This document shows, piece by piece, positions 16,147 to 24,726 of a DNA stretch of 64,000 nucleotides; position 1 is the stretch's first letter, and the number at the start of each line of letters is the position of its first letter. This DNA is from JBBQWZ01 sp038210135 (GTDB lineage Bacteria; Acidobacteriota; Terriglobia; Bryobacterales; Bryobacteraceae). The position numbers and the translations under genes are program-made. The stretch covers positions 1 through 64,000 of the forward strand of contig JBBQWZ010000009.1 of NCBI GenBank assembly GCA_038210135.1. The letters are read 5' to 3'. Under the pieces are notes generated by a model that saw only the letters and a program-made list of their open reading frames with translations, ran no database searches and was not told where the DNA came from.

Positions 16147-17079
16147 ATGACTCGTCGCACCTTACTTCAATCCGCGGCTGCGGCCGGTTTTCCGATGCTA
16201 TGCCGGGCGGCACTCGACAAACCGCTGGGAGCGCAGTTGTACACCGTTCGGGGACTGCTTCCGACGAAGGGCGAGGCCACGCTGAAGGCGATTGCGGCGA
16301 TGGGTTACCGCGAAGTGGAAATCAGCCTGGATGACGCGAAGAAATTCGCGGGGGTGCTCCGCGATACGGGTCTGAAGCCGGTGGCGTCCCACATCGACGC
16401 GGCGTCGATCACGGGCGGTTGGGAATTTTATCGGGCGTGGCTGGAGGCGAATAAGGTTCGTCTGGGATTCGCGACGGTGCCGGCGGTGACGCCGCACACG
16501 TTGGAGGACCGGATCGAGACTGCGAAGCAGCTGGGGATTCCGGCGATCGGGGTCGCGTTCGTAGTCCCGCAGGAGCGGAATGCTCCGCAGACGTTCTGGC
16601 CGAAGTTCGCGGATCAACTGAACAGCGCCGGGGAACTGTGCCGGAAATCCGGCTTGAGCTTCTTCTATCACCATCACAACTTCGAATTCGAAGTGCTGCC
16701 GAAGCGGGTCGGGTTGCGCAAGGAGCGGCCAATCGATTTGCTGCGAGAGAAGCTGAGCAAGGATGTTCCTTTGGAGTTGGATTGTTTCTGGGCGAGCGTG
16801 GGCGGCGAGGATCCGGCGAAATTGATCGCGGCTTGGAAAGGCAGGATTTTTGCGCTTCATTTGAAAGACAAGGCCAAGGGCACGCCGCTGTCCTACGAAG
16901 TGGACCGGCCGGCCAAGGAAGCGTATAAGGAAGTCGGCCGGGGCGTGATCGATTGGAAGCGCGTGATGGCGGCGGCGAAGGCGGCGAATGTGCGGCACTA
17001 TTTCGTAGAGCAGGATTACACGGCGGGCGATCCGCTGGAGAGCTTGCGGCAGAGTTACTCGTACGTTTCGAAGTTGTAA
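16147..17079 (+). CDS. Tat-exported sugar phosphate isomerase/epimerase-family TIM barrel
   Basis: 310 aa. The signal TRRTLLQSAAAAGFPMLCRA carries the twin arginine. The barrel follows: LGAQLYTVRGLL, GYREVEISL, KPVASHID, FFYHHHNFEFEVL, PLELDCFWASVGG, IFALHLKDKAKG and FVEQDYTAGDPLESLRQSY. These match the xylose-isomerase-like group with His/Glu/Asp metal ligands. It is a paralogue in fold of the proteins at 9887, 29724 and 53316. Divergent from the PQQ dehydrogenase; it could act on its product, but that is inference. An in-frame TTG at 16144 is an alternative start. Confidence 0.86.
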   Translation: MTRRTLLQSAAAAGFPMLCRAALDKPLGAQLYTVRGLLPTKGEATLKAIAAMGYREVEISLDDAKKFAGVLRDTGLKPVASHIDAASITGGWEFYRAWLEANKVRLGFATVPAVTPHTLEDRIETAKQLGIPAIGVAFVVPQERNAPQTFWPKFADQLNSAGELCRKSGLSFFYHHHNFEFEVLPKRVGLRKERPIDLLREKLSKDVPLELDCFWASVGGEDPAKLIAAWKGRIFALHLKDKAKGTPLSYEVDRPAKEAYKEVGRGVIDWKRVMAAAKAANVRHYFVEQDYTAGDPLESLRQSYSYVSKL

Positions 17080-17210
17080 CAGTCCGCCTGTTGGGGTTCA
17101 GAAGAAGGGCGCTGACTCCGCGCCACTTCATGCTGTTTCGCGCACGCCTCGACGTTCGCGTGCCGCCGTGGGTGCCGCAGAAGTTCGAGCCGTAGAGCCG
17201 GGACCCAAGT

Positions 17211-18083
17211 CTACGCTCCGACTACGCTGACAACCGAACAGGCCGACTCTCGAATGATCTTGTACGTCTCGGAGCGCAATCGACCGAGAGGCTCGGCGAG
17301 GACGCCGCGGCCGATTACGACGAGATCCGCATTCCATTCGACCGCTTCGCGCCGGACGGAATGAGCGATATCGCCGCTGCGGACCGCGATTTCCGCCTGC
17401 TGCTCGTTTGGTTCGAGAAGGGTATTGAAATGTTGGCGGGCTTCGCTAGCGAGTCGTGCAACAAACTCGCCTTCAAAGTGACGGGTTGCCCAGGACTCGC
17501 CTACATCGACGACGTTCAAGAAACGGAGCTGGGCGCCGAAGGTGCTGGCAAGCGCATTGGCGTATTGGATTAGCGTTTGATTCTCTTCGTCGAAATTAAT
17601 TGCACAAAGGATCCTCGACAGGCGCTCGGTGAAAGGCTGCTGCGGCGAATGAGCAGTGGTCCAGACGGGACAATCCGCGTCATGAAGGACTTTCGCTGTA
17701 ATCGAGCCGATCAGCATGCGCCGTAGCGTGCCGACCCCTCCGGTCGGAATCATGATGAGGTCGATTTGATGTTTCTTCGCGTATTCGAGAATGTGTTGAG
17801 CTGGGTCGCCCCGGCGGTAGACGTGGTTGACGCCGGGGAGTCCGGCAAAGCGCTCTTTGTGGAACGCGGTGAATTGGTCTCTTTGTTCGCGCATCATCGA
17901 TCGGATGTCGATCCAGTTGGTCAAGGCGATGGCGTAGGATTCGTAACTCGAGGGCAATTCGAGCGTATTCAGCAGCGTAAGATGCGCGCCCGTCCGGCAC
18001 GCAATCGAACGCACTAAGGGAGCGAACGCAGCGCACGCCTCCGACATATCGACGGGAAAGAGAATGTGATTGAAATGCTCCAC
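17211..18083 (-). CDS. Tandem-domain universal stress protein (UspA family)
   Basis: 290 aa, two Usp domains in one chain. Domain 1 (1-145) starts HILFPVDMSEACAAFAPL and ends in the nucleotide-loop-like GGVGTLRRMLIGSITAKVL. Domain 2 (about 155-290) starts ILCAINFDEENQTLIQYA and ends VVIGRGVLAEPLGRLRSETYKII. Domain 1 keeps more of the G-2x-G-9x-G pattern used for ATP binding than domain 2. Start is GTG 18083, with a good binding site (GAGGTGA) 8 nt upstream. The role is probably stress tolerance. Confidence 0.9.
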   Translation of the reverse strand: MEHFNHILFPVDMSEACAAFAPLVRSIACRTGAHLTLLNTLELPSSYESYAIALTNWIDIRSMMREQRDQFTAFHKERFAGLPGVNHVYRRGDPAQHILEYAKKHQIDLIMIPTGGVGTLRRMLIGSITAKVLHDADCPVWTTAHSPQQPFTERLSRILCAINFDEENQTLIQYANALASTFGAQLRFLNVVDVGESWATRHFEGEFVARLASEARQHFNTLLEPNEQQAEIAVRSGDIAHSVRREAVEWNADLVVIGRGVLAEPLGRLRSETYKIIRESACSVVSVVGA

Positions 18084-18589
18084 AAGTCACCTCTTGACAG
18101 GGATTGAGCACGACACTCGCCAGACCCACTTCCCAACGGGCCGGGTTATGGGCTGCGCGGGAACGAAGCATCTGGGTGAAATTCCTCAATTGATCAGATC
18201 AGTGTGGGCGCTTTCGCGCAGTCCAAGCGGCAGCCTGGACCGGGGACGCTTCGACAGAACCAGCCGTTGGCGTTTGACTGGCGCTGAGTGACGATCGGTC
18301 CCTAGCAACCTGTTAATCGGCGGTACAGATTCTACTGGACCGGACACATCGATTCGAGCACGTCATCATAGGGAGCCTAGATGAGCTCTTTGAGGACTGT
18401 ATTCCTCGCAGCCTCGGTGTTACGGATCTGGTGGTGCTCGCGTAAGCAGGCATTCTCGGAATGCGGAACGATTCATTACGAAGGAGCGTTCCACCTCGCG
18501 TTGCACGCGGAGGCTGTGTCGCCCGTAAGTACAGCTGGTTGACCTGCAAAATTCGTGAGCGGATAAGAGTTCTCTGGAGACTCGCGTGC
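18084..18589. other. About 500-bp intergenic region, no gene seen
   Basis: The stretch lies between the divergent Usp and small acidic protein genes. It has no frame with plausible composition, no RNA gene and no array. It is somewhat less GC-rich than the flanking genes. Confidence 0.5.
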
Positions 18590-18595
18590 TAAAGT
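18590..18595 (+). promoter_or_regulatory. -10 box (TAAAGT) 6 nt before an ATG start
   Basis: TAAAGT, then TCTGGT, then the ATG at 18602. This is the same leaderless geometry as at ilvE. Confidence 0.45.
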
Positions 18596-18601
18596 TCTGG
18601 T

Positions 18602-18907
18602 ATGAGACGAAGCAACTCCGACAGCGACGCGATCGAAACTTTCGGCTCCGCGCTTCCGGCCAAGCCGCACGGTCTCGGGCCGGGGTCTGCCGGGCAATCG
18701 GGAGACGATCAGGGGTTGGAAGATATCGAAACGACTTCAGAGAGCGTAGAGGAGTTGCTCGAAGAAGGGCAATATTACGAGGCGAGTTTGTTAAGCGGGA
18801 TCGAGAATGCGCCGGACGCAGACACTTCGGAGATTCACACGCGGCAGGTATCGACCGAGGATGTCCCCGACGAATACCTGAATGAAGAGAAGCCCCAAAC
18901 CCGCTAG
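18602..18907 (+). CDS. Small acidic protein of unknown function
   Basis: 101 aa with very many Glu, Asp, Ser and Gly. The first 35 residues look disordered. A short conserved-looking acidic segment follows (SVEELLEEGQYYEASLLSGIENAPDAD, about 48-74). It has no membrane segment, signal or cysteines. It is followed after 29 bp by a small zinc-ribbon gene on the same strand, so the two may be cotranscribed. I do not recognise a family. Confidence 0.6.
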   Translation: MRRSNSDSDAIETFGSALPAKPHGLGPGSAGQSGDDQGLEDIETTSESVEELLEEGQYYEASLLSGIENAPDADTSEIHTRQVSTEDVPDEYLNEEKPQTR

Positions 18908-18936
18908 ACGGCGCATTTCCATGCTTTGATAGAGCT

Positions 18937-19080
18937 ATGGAAAAAGACGGCGAGCGAATTTGCGACGGCTGCGGCCAGAAACTGCTCAAGACCGCTAAGC
19001 TGGCCGCCACGGAAGGCGGCAAAGACCTATGCCTCAGCTGCCGTATCCGCGAATCGCAAGAGCGCGGTTTGAAGCACTAG
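18937..19080 (+). CDS. 47-aa zinc-ribbon miniprotein
   Basis: Reads MEKDGERICDGCGQKLL, then KTAKLAATEGGKDLCLSC and a charged tail ending GLKH. Four cysteines in two CxxC knuckles (C9, C12, C32, C35) can bind one zinc, much like DksA-type or RNA-polymerase-associated ribbons, though it is too short for either. There are no stops from ATG 18937 to TAG 19080, and the cysteine spacing is too regular to be chance. It abuts the convergent amidohydrolase stop (19081) with no gap. The function is unknown. Confidence 0.7.
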   Translation: MEKDGERICDGCGQKLLKTAKLAATEGGKDLCLSCRIRESQERGLKH

Positions 19081-20715
19081 CTAGCGAGCTCCGGCACCGG
19101 TCGCCGGGGAACCTTCCTTAGCTTTGGCTTTTGCGACCATCGCCGCTACATCCGCCAACAGCTTTTTCGAGTCGTACACGATGCCGTCTTTGATGGTCCA
19201 TTTCACGCCGCCGACGCGCTCCGTCTTGCCTGTTTTATCGCTGAGCTTCTCGGCGCCCATTCCGTACAGCACCTTGAGATTCTCGACTGGATTCTGGTCC
19301 ACGATCACCATGTCGGCGAGCAGGCCGGGACGGATCAAGCCGAATTCGATGGGCTTGCCTTTGGGTTCGTAGAGCGCTTGAGCGCCGTAGAGGGTGCCGG
19401 AGCGAAGTACTTCGAGCGGCGTCAATCCGGCTTCGCGGAGGAGTTCCATTTCGAGCACGTAGGAGAAGCCGTACAGCTGATAGATGAAGCCGGAATCGGT
19501 GCCGGTGGTGACGCGGCCACCTTTGTTCTTGAAGTCTTCAATGAAATCCATCCAGGTGCGGTAGAAGTGCTTCCAGTGGTACTCGTCTTCGGTGGTCCAG
19601 TAATACCAGTAGGAGCCGTGATTCGCGCGGCTCGGCTCGTAGAAGCGCCAGAGTGACGGCAGTGTGTAGGCCTGGTGCCATTCCGCTGACTTCGCACGCA
19701 TCAGGTCGCGGCCGGCGGAATAGATGTTCATGGTCGGGTCGAGGAACACGCGGCGCTGGACAAATTCATCGATGAGATCGTTCCACTCCTTGCTGCCGCG
19801 CGGATGGATTTTGTTCCAATTGCGCGCCACCTGACCGAAACGGTTCTGCTCGTCGTTGTAGTTGTGATCGACGGGATAGGTCTGAATGGTGGAGTCTTTC
19901 AGCAACGATTCAAAGAGACCGTAGAAGTGCGTCACCGTGCCCAGGCCTAAACGGACAGCGTCGCGGGCGTTCATCCGCACAACGCCCATCTGATCGAGGT
20001 GCGCGGTGGAGCCCAGACCGAACTTCCTGGCTTCGTCGAGCAACGCGGCCATGATCTCCGGATCCTGCGCGCCGAGCTTGAGGCCGTCGATTCCTTTTTT
20101 CGCGGCGAAGCGAACCCATTCGCGCGCGACTTCGGGCGTCTTGACGGGAGGATCCACCCATCCTTCGCCGGTGAAGGGGCGATGGTAGGCGAAGACGCGC
20201 GGGGCGGTGATGAGATTTTTCGCGCTACGCTCGCGCTCTTTCAGGGTCCAATCCATGTCGCCGGCGGGCACGCCGCGGACCGTGGTCACGCCATGCGCGA
20301 GCCACAATTTGTGAACGTATTCGGCTTCGGGAGCCTTGGGTGCGCCTCCGGTGTGCACGTGCAGGTCCACGAAGCCGGGCATCAAGTACATGCCGGTGGC
20401 GTCGATTTCACGGGTGCCTTTGGCGGGTCGGCCGCGATCGCCGATCGGAAGATGCGGTGCGCCGACGCTTCTTACTTCCTGGATGCGGTTGTTGACGACG
20501 ACGACGTCCATCGGGCCGCGCGGAGGCGCGCCGGTTCCGTCGATGACATTGACGCCGCGAATGACGAGGCGGTCGAAGGGCCCTTCGCCCTCGCCGGCTT
20601 TGCGGTCCGGCGAGCCAATGATGGTCGCGCGTTCCTGCGCGTAGAGCGCCATGGCTCCAATCGCTACGAGGACCAGCAGCAAGAGGGCGAGCGAGCGAAT
20701 TCGTTTAGTAGGCAT
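19081..20715 (-). CDS. Exported amidohydrolase (metal-dependent hydrolase)
   Basis: 544 aa from ATG 20715. A signal peptide covers 1-26 (RIRSLALLLLVLVAIGAMALYAQ). The amidohydrolase barrel has metal site 1 in GFVDLHVHTGG, further metal or base residues in GSTAHLDQMGV and TVTHFYG, and the late Asp in TGTDSGFIYQLYG. The C-terminal composite sheet (GLLADMVIVDQNPVENLKVLYG) is typical of imidazolonepropionase/prolidase-like members. It would hydrolyse an amide or cyclic imide in the periplasm, substrate unknown. TATACT lies 18 nt before the start, giving a short leader. Confidence 0.85.
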   Translation of the reverse strand: MPTKRIRSLALLLLVLVAIGAMALYAQERATIIGSPDRKAGEGEGPFDRLVIRGVNVIDGTGAPPRGPMDVVVVNNRIQEVRSVGAPHLPIGDRGRPAKGTREIDATGMYLMPGFVDLHVHTGGAPKAPEAEYVHKLWLAHGVTTVRGVPAGDMDWTLKERERSAKNLITAPRVFAYHRPFTGEGWVDPPVKTPEVAREWVRFAAKKGIDGLKLGAQDPEIMAALLDEARKFGLGSTAHLDQMGVVRMNARDAVRLGLGTVTHFYGLFESLLKDSTIQTYPVDHNYNDEQNRFGQVARNWNKIHPRGSKEWNDLIDEFVQRRVFLDPTMNIYSAGRDLMRAKSAEWHQAYTLPSLWRFYEPSRANHGSYWYYWTTEDEYHWKHFYRTWMDFIEDFKNKGGRVTTGTDSGFIYQLYGFSYVLEMELLREAGLTPLEVLRSGTLYGAQALYEPKGKPIEFGLIRPGLLADMVIVDQNPVENLKVLYGMGAEKLSDKTGKTERVGGVKWTIKDGIVYDSKKLLADVAAMVAKAKAKEGSPATGAGAR

Positions 20716-20747
20716 AGCGCTTGATTGGGCGCTAGTATAGCGTGAAA

Positions 20748-21251
20748 TCAGCCGGCGAAGAGTTCGACGAGCGGAACTTCGATCACGCCGGCGCGCACAA
20801 TTCCGTCGCGCGCTTCCTGAGCATGTTCGGTGGTGTAAACCCAGCCCCGGCGAGTGCGCGGATTGACGACCCACACGAAGGCAACCCCGAACTTCAGATA
20901 ATCGTCGATGCGCTCTTGCATCGAATCGATGGTGTCGTCTTTAGACAAAATCTCGATGCAGAGGAATGGTGGGGTGACGAGTACCTGGTCGGAAGAGCGG
21001 CCTCCAAGAACGACGCAGATATCTGGAATCCGGAATCCGCGAGCTGACACTTGGATCCGCTGTTTTGTGTAGGGCTGAATGTTCCACTGCTTCTTGCGGA
21101 TACCGAGATACGTCCCGATTTCCTGCCGCAAATAGCTATGATATTCTTCGCCCACATTTCTCTCCAGCAGTTCGCCGTCCACGTAGTCGCGGTCCGGACG
21201 ATAGCTGGTCCGAAGATACTCCTCAATCGGAATGAGAGTGGTCGCCGCCAT
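20748..21251 (-). CDS. Uma2-family (DUF820) putative restriction-like nuclease
   Basis: 167 aa. The family fold is PD-(D/E)XK-like. Visible blocks are the N-terminal EYLRTSYRPDRDYVDGEL, the acidic strand RIPDICVV, then FLCIEILSKDDTIDSMQERIDDYLKFGVAFVWVVNPRTRRGWVY. Uma2 genes are very abundant in cyanobacteria and some Acidobacteria, often in many copies and without known targets. It stands alone, without a methylase. TAAGAT ends 8 nt before the ATG, so a near-leaderless transcript is likely. Confidence 0.85.
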   Translation of the reverse strand: MAATTLIPIEEYLRTSYRPDRDYVDGELLERNVGEEYHSYLRQEIGTYLGIRKKQWNIQPYTKQRIQVSARGFRIPDICVVLGGRSSDQVLVTPPFLCIEILSKDDTIDSMQERIDDYLKFGVAFVWVVNPRTRRGWVYTTEHAQEARDGIVRAGVIEVPLVELFAG

Positions 21252-21268
21252 CTGCTGGTATCTTATCC

Positions 21269-23458
21269 CTACTGGGCCGCCAACCTAGGCGACCCCTCAT
21301 TGGCAGACGCGTTCATCCGCGCCAATTCCTTCAACAAGAAGTCGACGTCGGTAAACGGATCGCCGCCGATTCGCGACCAATGAATGCGCCCTTGCTTGTC
21401 GATCAGGGTGGTTGAGTGGAGTTCCAGATCCTCGAAGTCGTCGTAGGATTTGAACCGGCGGGCGTTGGCGAAACTCGTGTCGGTCAGCAAAGAGAACGGC
21501 AAGTCGCCGACCTTCTGCGAGGCCGCGTTCGTATCGATCGACGCGGAGGAAACCGCGAGGACTTCGGTGTCGAGACCAGCCAGATCGAATTTTTTCTTGG
21601 CAACCAGCTTCAATTGCTCGATGCAGTGGGCGCATTCCGATCCAAGGTAGAAAATGAGCAGGACATTCTTCCCTTTGTACTGATCGAGCGTCACCTGCTT
21701 GCCTTTCGCATCGTTCACATCGAGCGTCGGCGCGGGAAAATCCTGCCAGACGTTGGGTCCCAGTCTCTCGAGAGACGTGCGAATGTAGTTCCGCTGCCTG
21801 GCGGGCCCGTCGTCGATCGGCTTGGCGTTAGGAACCAGGGACCGCGCACGTTCGAGGGGCTTGATGCCGGCGTCGGCGTCGCCCCAGACTTGCAGCAGGC
21901 GTCCCATCGCGTTCGCGGCTTTCTTCTGATCGCCGAGCATGGAATACGCCTCGACCAGTCCAGCGAGCGCGAAACCGTCTCCGCGCACTTTCTTCAGGGT
22001 TCGCTCGTAGGCTTGTGCGGCAAGCGCCGGACTCTTTTGCCCCAGATACGCATCACCCAGGAGATTGGCAATGTAGATCGGATAGAACGGCGGATCATTC
22101 TGATTTTCGAGCAGCTTATCCTCGTGAGCAGCGGCATCGGTCAGCGTGGCCAAACCTTCGATCGGACGGCCAGCGGCCAACTCAAGGCGGCCTTTGAGTT
22201 CGAGTGCCTGGATCGCGTAGTTCTGATCGAACGCGTAGTTCTTGATTTTCTCCGCGTCCGCCTTCAGCGCTTTGTGCTCGGCGTAGGCTTTCTCCGCCTT
22301 CTCGCGCTGGCCCTTCGCAAGATACGCGATGGTTTCGGTGTAAGCCTTGAAGGCCTTGTGCTGCGTCGAGCTCTTCCACTCGAAGGTCTTTTCGTTTAGC
22401 AAATCATCCCAGCGTTCGAAGCGGATGAGGGCGCGCATCATGGCGATCGCTCCGGCGCCCCAGTTGGAGTAGATGTCGTTGACGTTGCCTTGCGGATCGT
22501 GGGCAACAGCGAGCAATTGGCGTGCGCCGGAAATGGCGCGGTCCGCCATTCCGAGTTGGGTGTGAATGTAGCTCAGGTAGTTCGCGTTGTGCGAGTAATT
22601 CCAGTCATCCCACGGCAGGATAAGACGGGTGCGCATGTATTCTTTTTCGACACGGGTCGCGGCGTCCATGGAGATAGCCGCCTCCTGCCACATGCCGACA
22701 GTCGCGTAGACGTGGCCGGGCATATGCTGCGCGTGGCCGATTCCGTAGGCGATCTCGCTATACAGAGCGCAGGAATCGAGGGCTTGCTCCCCGTCCAGAT
22801 AATTCCAATTGTGAATCCGATAGTGATGCGCGCCCGGGTGCATCGGTGCTTTCGCGATGACATCTTTGAGGATTAGATCCGGCGTGAGCCGTGGACCTTG
22901 AAACAAGACCGCCAAACCGAGATACGACTTTGCTTCGAGATCCTCGGGATACTTCAGGACGATTCGTTCGAGCGCCTGGACGTATTGCTGATTCTTTTCG
23001 GCGCGGGTGCGGGTGTCGAGCGGATCCTCGAAATCCACGATCATCGAGGCTTCGATGTACATGCGCTCGCGATCGGACACGGTTTGTTTCCGTTTCACCG
23101 CTTCCTTGAGCAATTCCTTTTGCCGCTTGGGATTCTCAGCGGCGCGATACATGCCCCACCAGGCCATGGCGTTCTCGGGCTCAAGCTTCAGGCACCAGCG
23201 GAACGCGCGTTCCGCTTCATAGAACCAGAAAGAATGGATCAGCGCGTTGCCCTGGTCGAACCATTTCTGGACTTCCGGATTTTGGGTCGTGATCGGGAAA
23301 TGCGCGCTGCCGATTCCTTCGATCACCCAGGGCTTCTGCCGGGGACCGGAGTCGAACGCTTCGCCTTGGTGCGAATGGCCGCGCTTGATCAATTCCTCTT
23401 TCACCGGATCCTGAGCAAAGGCAACTCCAGCGAACAAGAAAAGGAGAGCGAAGCGCAT
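21269..23458 (-). CDS. Exported TPR protein fused to a peroxiredoxin/thioredoxin-like domain
   Basis: 729 aa. A signal peptide covers 1-15 (MRFALLFLFAGVAFAQ). About residues 60-560 are helical with repeated TPR-like segments (YLGLAVLFQG, YLSYIHTQLGMADRAISGARQLL, LAQAYERTLKKVRGDGFALAGLVEAYSMLGDQ). The last 170 residues are an AhpC/TSA-redoxin domain with VLLIFYLGSECAHCIEQL (CxxC at C609/C612), LPFSLLTDTSFANARRF and STTLIDKQGRI. It is presumably a periplasmic redox protein with its own docking surface. Start: an in-frame ATG exists at 23470, but TATGAT ends 7 nt before ATG 23458 and overlaps the earlier one, so 23458 is preferred. Confidence 0.85.
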   Translation of the reverse strand: MRFALLFLFAGVAFAQDPVKEELIKRGHSHQGEAFDSGPRQKPWVIEGIGSAHFPITTQNPEVQKWFDQGNALIHSFWFYEAERAFRWCLKLEPENAMAWWGMYRAAENPKRQKELLKEAVKRKQTVSDRERMYIEASMIVDFEDPLDTRTRAEKNQQYVQALERIVLKYPEDLEAKSYLGLAVLFQGPRLTPDLILKDVIAKAPMHPGAHHYRIHNWNYLDGEQALDSCALYSEIAYGIGHAQHMPGHVYATVGMWQEAAISMDAATRVEKEYMRTRLILPWDDWNYSHNANYLSYIHTQLGMADRAISGARQLLAVAHDPQGNVNDIYSNWGAGAIAMMRALIRFERWDDLLNEKTFEWKSSTQHKAFKAYTETIAYLAKGQREKAEKAYAEHKALKADAEKIKNYAFDQNYAIQALELKGRLELAAGRPIEGLATLTDAAAHEDKLLENQNDPPFYPIYIANLLGDAYLGQKSPALAAQAYERTLKKVRGDGFALAGLVEAYSMLGDQKKAANAMGRLLQVWGDADAGIKPLERARSLVPNAKPIDDGPARQRNYIRTSLERLGPNVWQDFPAPTLDVNDAKGKQVTLDQYKGKNVLLIFYLGSECAHCIEQLKLVAKKKFDLAGLDTEVLAVSSASIDTNAASQKVGDLPFSLLTDTSFANARRFKSYDDFEDLELHSTTLIDKQGRIHWSRIGGDPFTDVDFLLKELARMNASANEGSPRLAAQ

Positions 23459-23465
23459 AGTGTCC

Positions 23466-23471
23466 ATCATA
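23466..23471 (-). promoter_or_regulatory. -10 box (TATGAT) 7 nt before the TPR-redoxin ATG
   Basis: It lies back to back with the tag promoter inside a 43-bp divergent gap, so both promoters overlap the same short stretch. Confidence 0.5.
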
Positions 23472-23489
23472 CTTCTGACGCGTAGAGCT

Positions 23490-23495
23490 TACGAT
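23490..23495 (+). promoter_or_regulatory. -10 box (TACGAT) 6 nt before the tag GTG
   Basis: TACGAT, then AGTCAC, then the GTG at 23502. The spacer GTCAC is the same as at ilvE and at the ECF sigma gene at 62635. Confidence 0.6.
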
Positions 23496-23501
23496 AGTCA
23501 C

Positions 23502-24068
23502 GTGCCTACAACCGATTCCAAGATCCGTTGCCATTGGGTCAGCGACGACCCACTTTATATCGCGTATCACGACAAGGAATGGGGCGTTCCGCTGCAGGAT
23601 CCGCGCGCACTTTTTGAGCTTCTGTGCCTCGAAGGCGCGCAAGCTGGATTGAGCTGGATTACCGTGCTGCGGAAGCGGGAAGCCTACCGCGAGGCGTTCG
23701 ACGGTTTCGATCCCAAGAAGATCATCCGGTATACGCCGGCGCGCATTGAAAAGCTGATGGCGAATGCGGGCCTGGTGCGGAATCGTCTCAAGATCGAAAG
23801 CGTCGTCAAAAATGCGAAAGCGTTTCTGGCGATCGACGACTTCGATGCGTATTTGTGGAGTTTCGTGGGCGGCAAGCCCATCATCAACCGTTGGACCGGG
23901 CCCAGGGACGTTCCCGCTTCGACGCCGCAATCGGAAGCGATGAGTAAGGACCTAAAGAAGCGGGGATTTACGTTCTGCGGCCCAACCATTTGTTATGCCT
24001 TCATGCAGGCGGCGGGTCTGGTGAACGATCATGCTGCGAATTGCTTTCGCGCGAAGGCGATTCGTTGA
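23502..24068 (+). CDS. tag: DNA-3-methyladenine glycosylase I
   Basis: 188 aa, normal Tag length. It excises 3-methyladenine in base-excision repair. The zinc-snap ligands are all present: Cys in IRCHWVSDDP, His in YIAYHDKEWG, and the C-terminal His/Cys in NDHAANCFR. Other landmarks are LFELLCLEGAQAGLSWITVLRKREAYR and FVGGKPIINRW. GTG 23502 is chosen over an in-frame upstream codon at 23460 because a -10 box ends 6 nt before it and the protein then begins at the usual point. Divergent from the TPR-redoxin gene. Confidence 0.93.
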   Translation: MPTTDSKIRCHWVSDDPLYIAYHDKEWGVPLQDPRALFELLCLEGAQAGLSWITVLRKREAYREAFDGFDPKKIIRYTPARIEKLMANAGLVRNRLKIESVVKNAKAFLAIDDFDAYLWSFVGGKPIINRWTGPRDVPASTPQSEAMSKDLKKRGFTFCGPTICYAFMQAAGLVNDHAANCFRAKAIR

Positions 24069-24201
24069 GGGTTTTTAGCGGCCTGTCAGAAGCTGGCGAA
24101 CACTCCGGGCCGGATCCTGAGCTTGCAACGATTAAGCGCTTCGCGCTGCGCAAGATTTCCGAACGCGATGGATCTACTCGACCAGCTCTCCGCGGAGCCA
24201 T

Positions 24202-24672
24202 CTAAAACGAGAGGCGCTTTTTGTTCGATTCGATTTTCTTCGCGTCCACGCCAGGGACCTTTTGCAGGTCCTCGATCGATTTAAAATCGCCTTTGTCTTT
24301 CCGCTGCTGCACGATCGCGTCGGCTTGTTTGGCCGGAAGATGCAGAGCTGTTTGCAGATCGGGCGAACTCGCCTTGTTCACATTCAGCCTTGTAACAGGC
24401 GAAGTCGGCGAGAAGTTCGCGGACAAATAATCCACCACGTCGTAGAACTCGTCTTCAGTTCCTTGCGCGCCGCGCTGCACCATGTCGCCGACGATGGCGC
24501 CCCACACTTCGCGCGTTTCCTGACGGCCGATCATCAATTCGGCTCCGTGGCAGGTTCCGCATACTTTCTGCGTTACCACCTTGCCCGGCGCGTCCGGCAA
24601 CTTCAAACTCTGCGCCGCCATCGGAATTCCGCTGAGGCCGACCGCAAATAGGATTCGTGCATTGAACTTCAT
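24202..24672 (-). CDS. Exported cytochrome c fused to a ComEA-type helix-hairpin-helix domain
   Basis: 156 aa. A signal peptide covers 1-21. A single haem site follows, CGTCH (C38, C41, H42), in an otherwise short cytochrome-like domain (VCGTCHGAELMIGRQETREVWGAIVGDMVQRGA). The C-terminal 60 residues are two helix-hairpin-helix units of the ComEA type (LNVNKASSPDLQTALHLPAKQADAIVQQRKDKGDF, then KSIEDLQKVPGVDAKKI). HhH units usually bind DNA without sequence preference. Joining one to a haem domain in an exported protein is unusual. ATG 24672 has GAGGTG 4 nt upstream; GTG 24678 is an alternative start. Confidence 0.85.
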   Translation of the reverse strand: MKFNARILFAVGLSGIPMAAQSLKLPDAPGKVVTQKVCGTCHGAELMIGRQETREVWGAIVGDMVQRGAQGTEDEFYDVVDYLSANFSPTSPVTRLNVNKASSPDLQTALHLPAKQADAIVQQRKDKGDFKSIEDLQKVPGVDAKKIESNKKRLSF

Positions 24673-24726
24673 CGACACCTCGATTTTACTCCGCCAGCGC
24701 GGCGGCGGGATAATTAGTTTCTGCCG

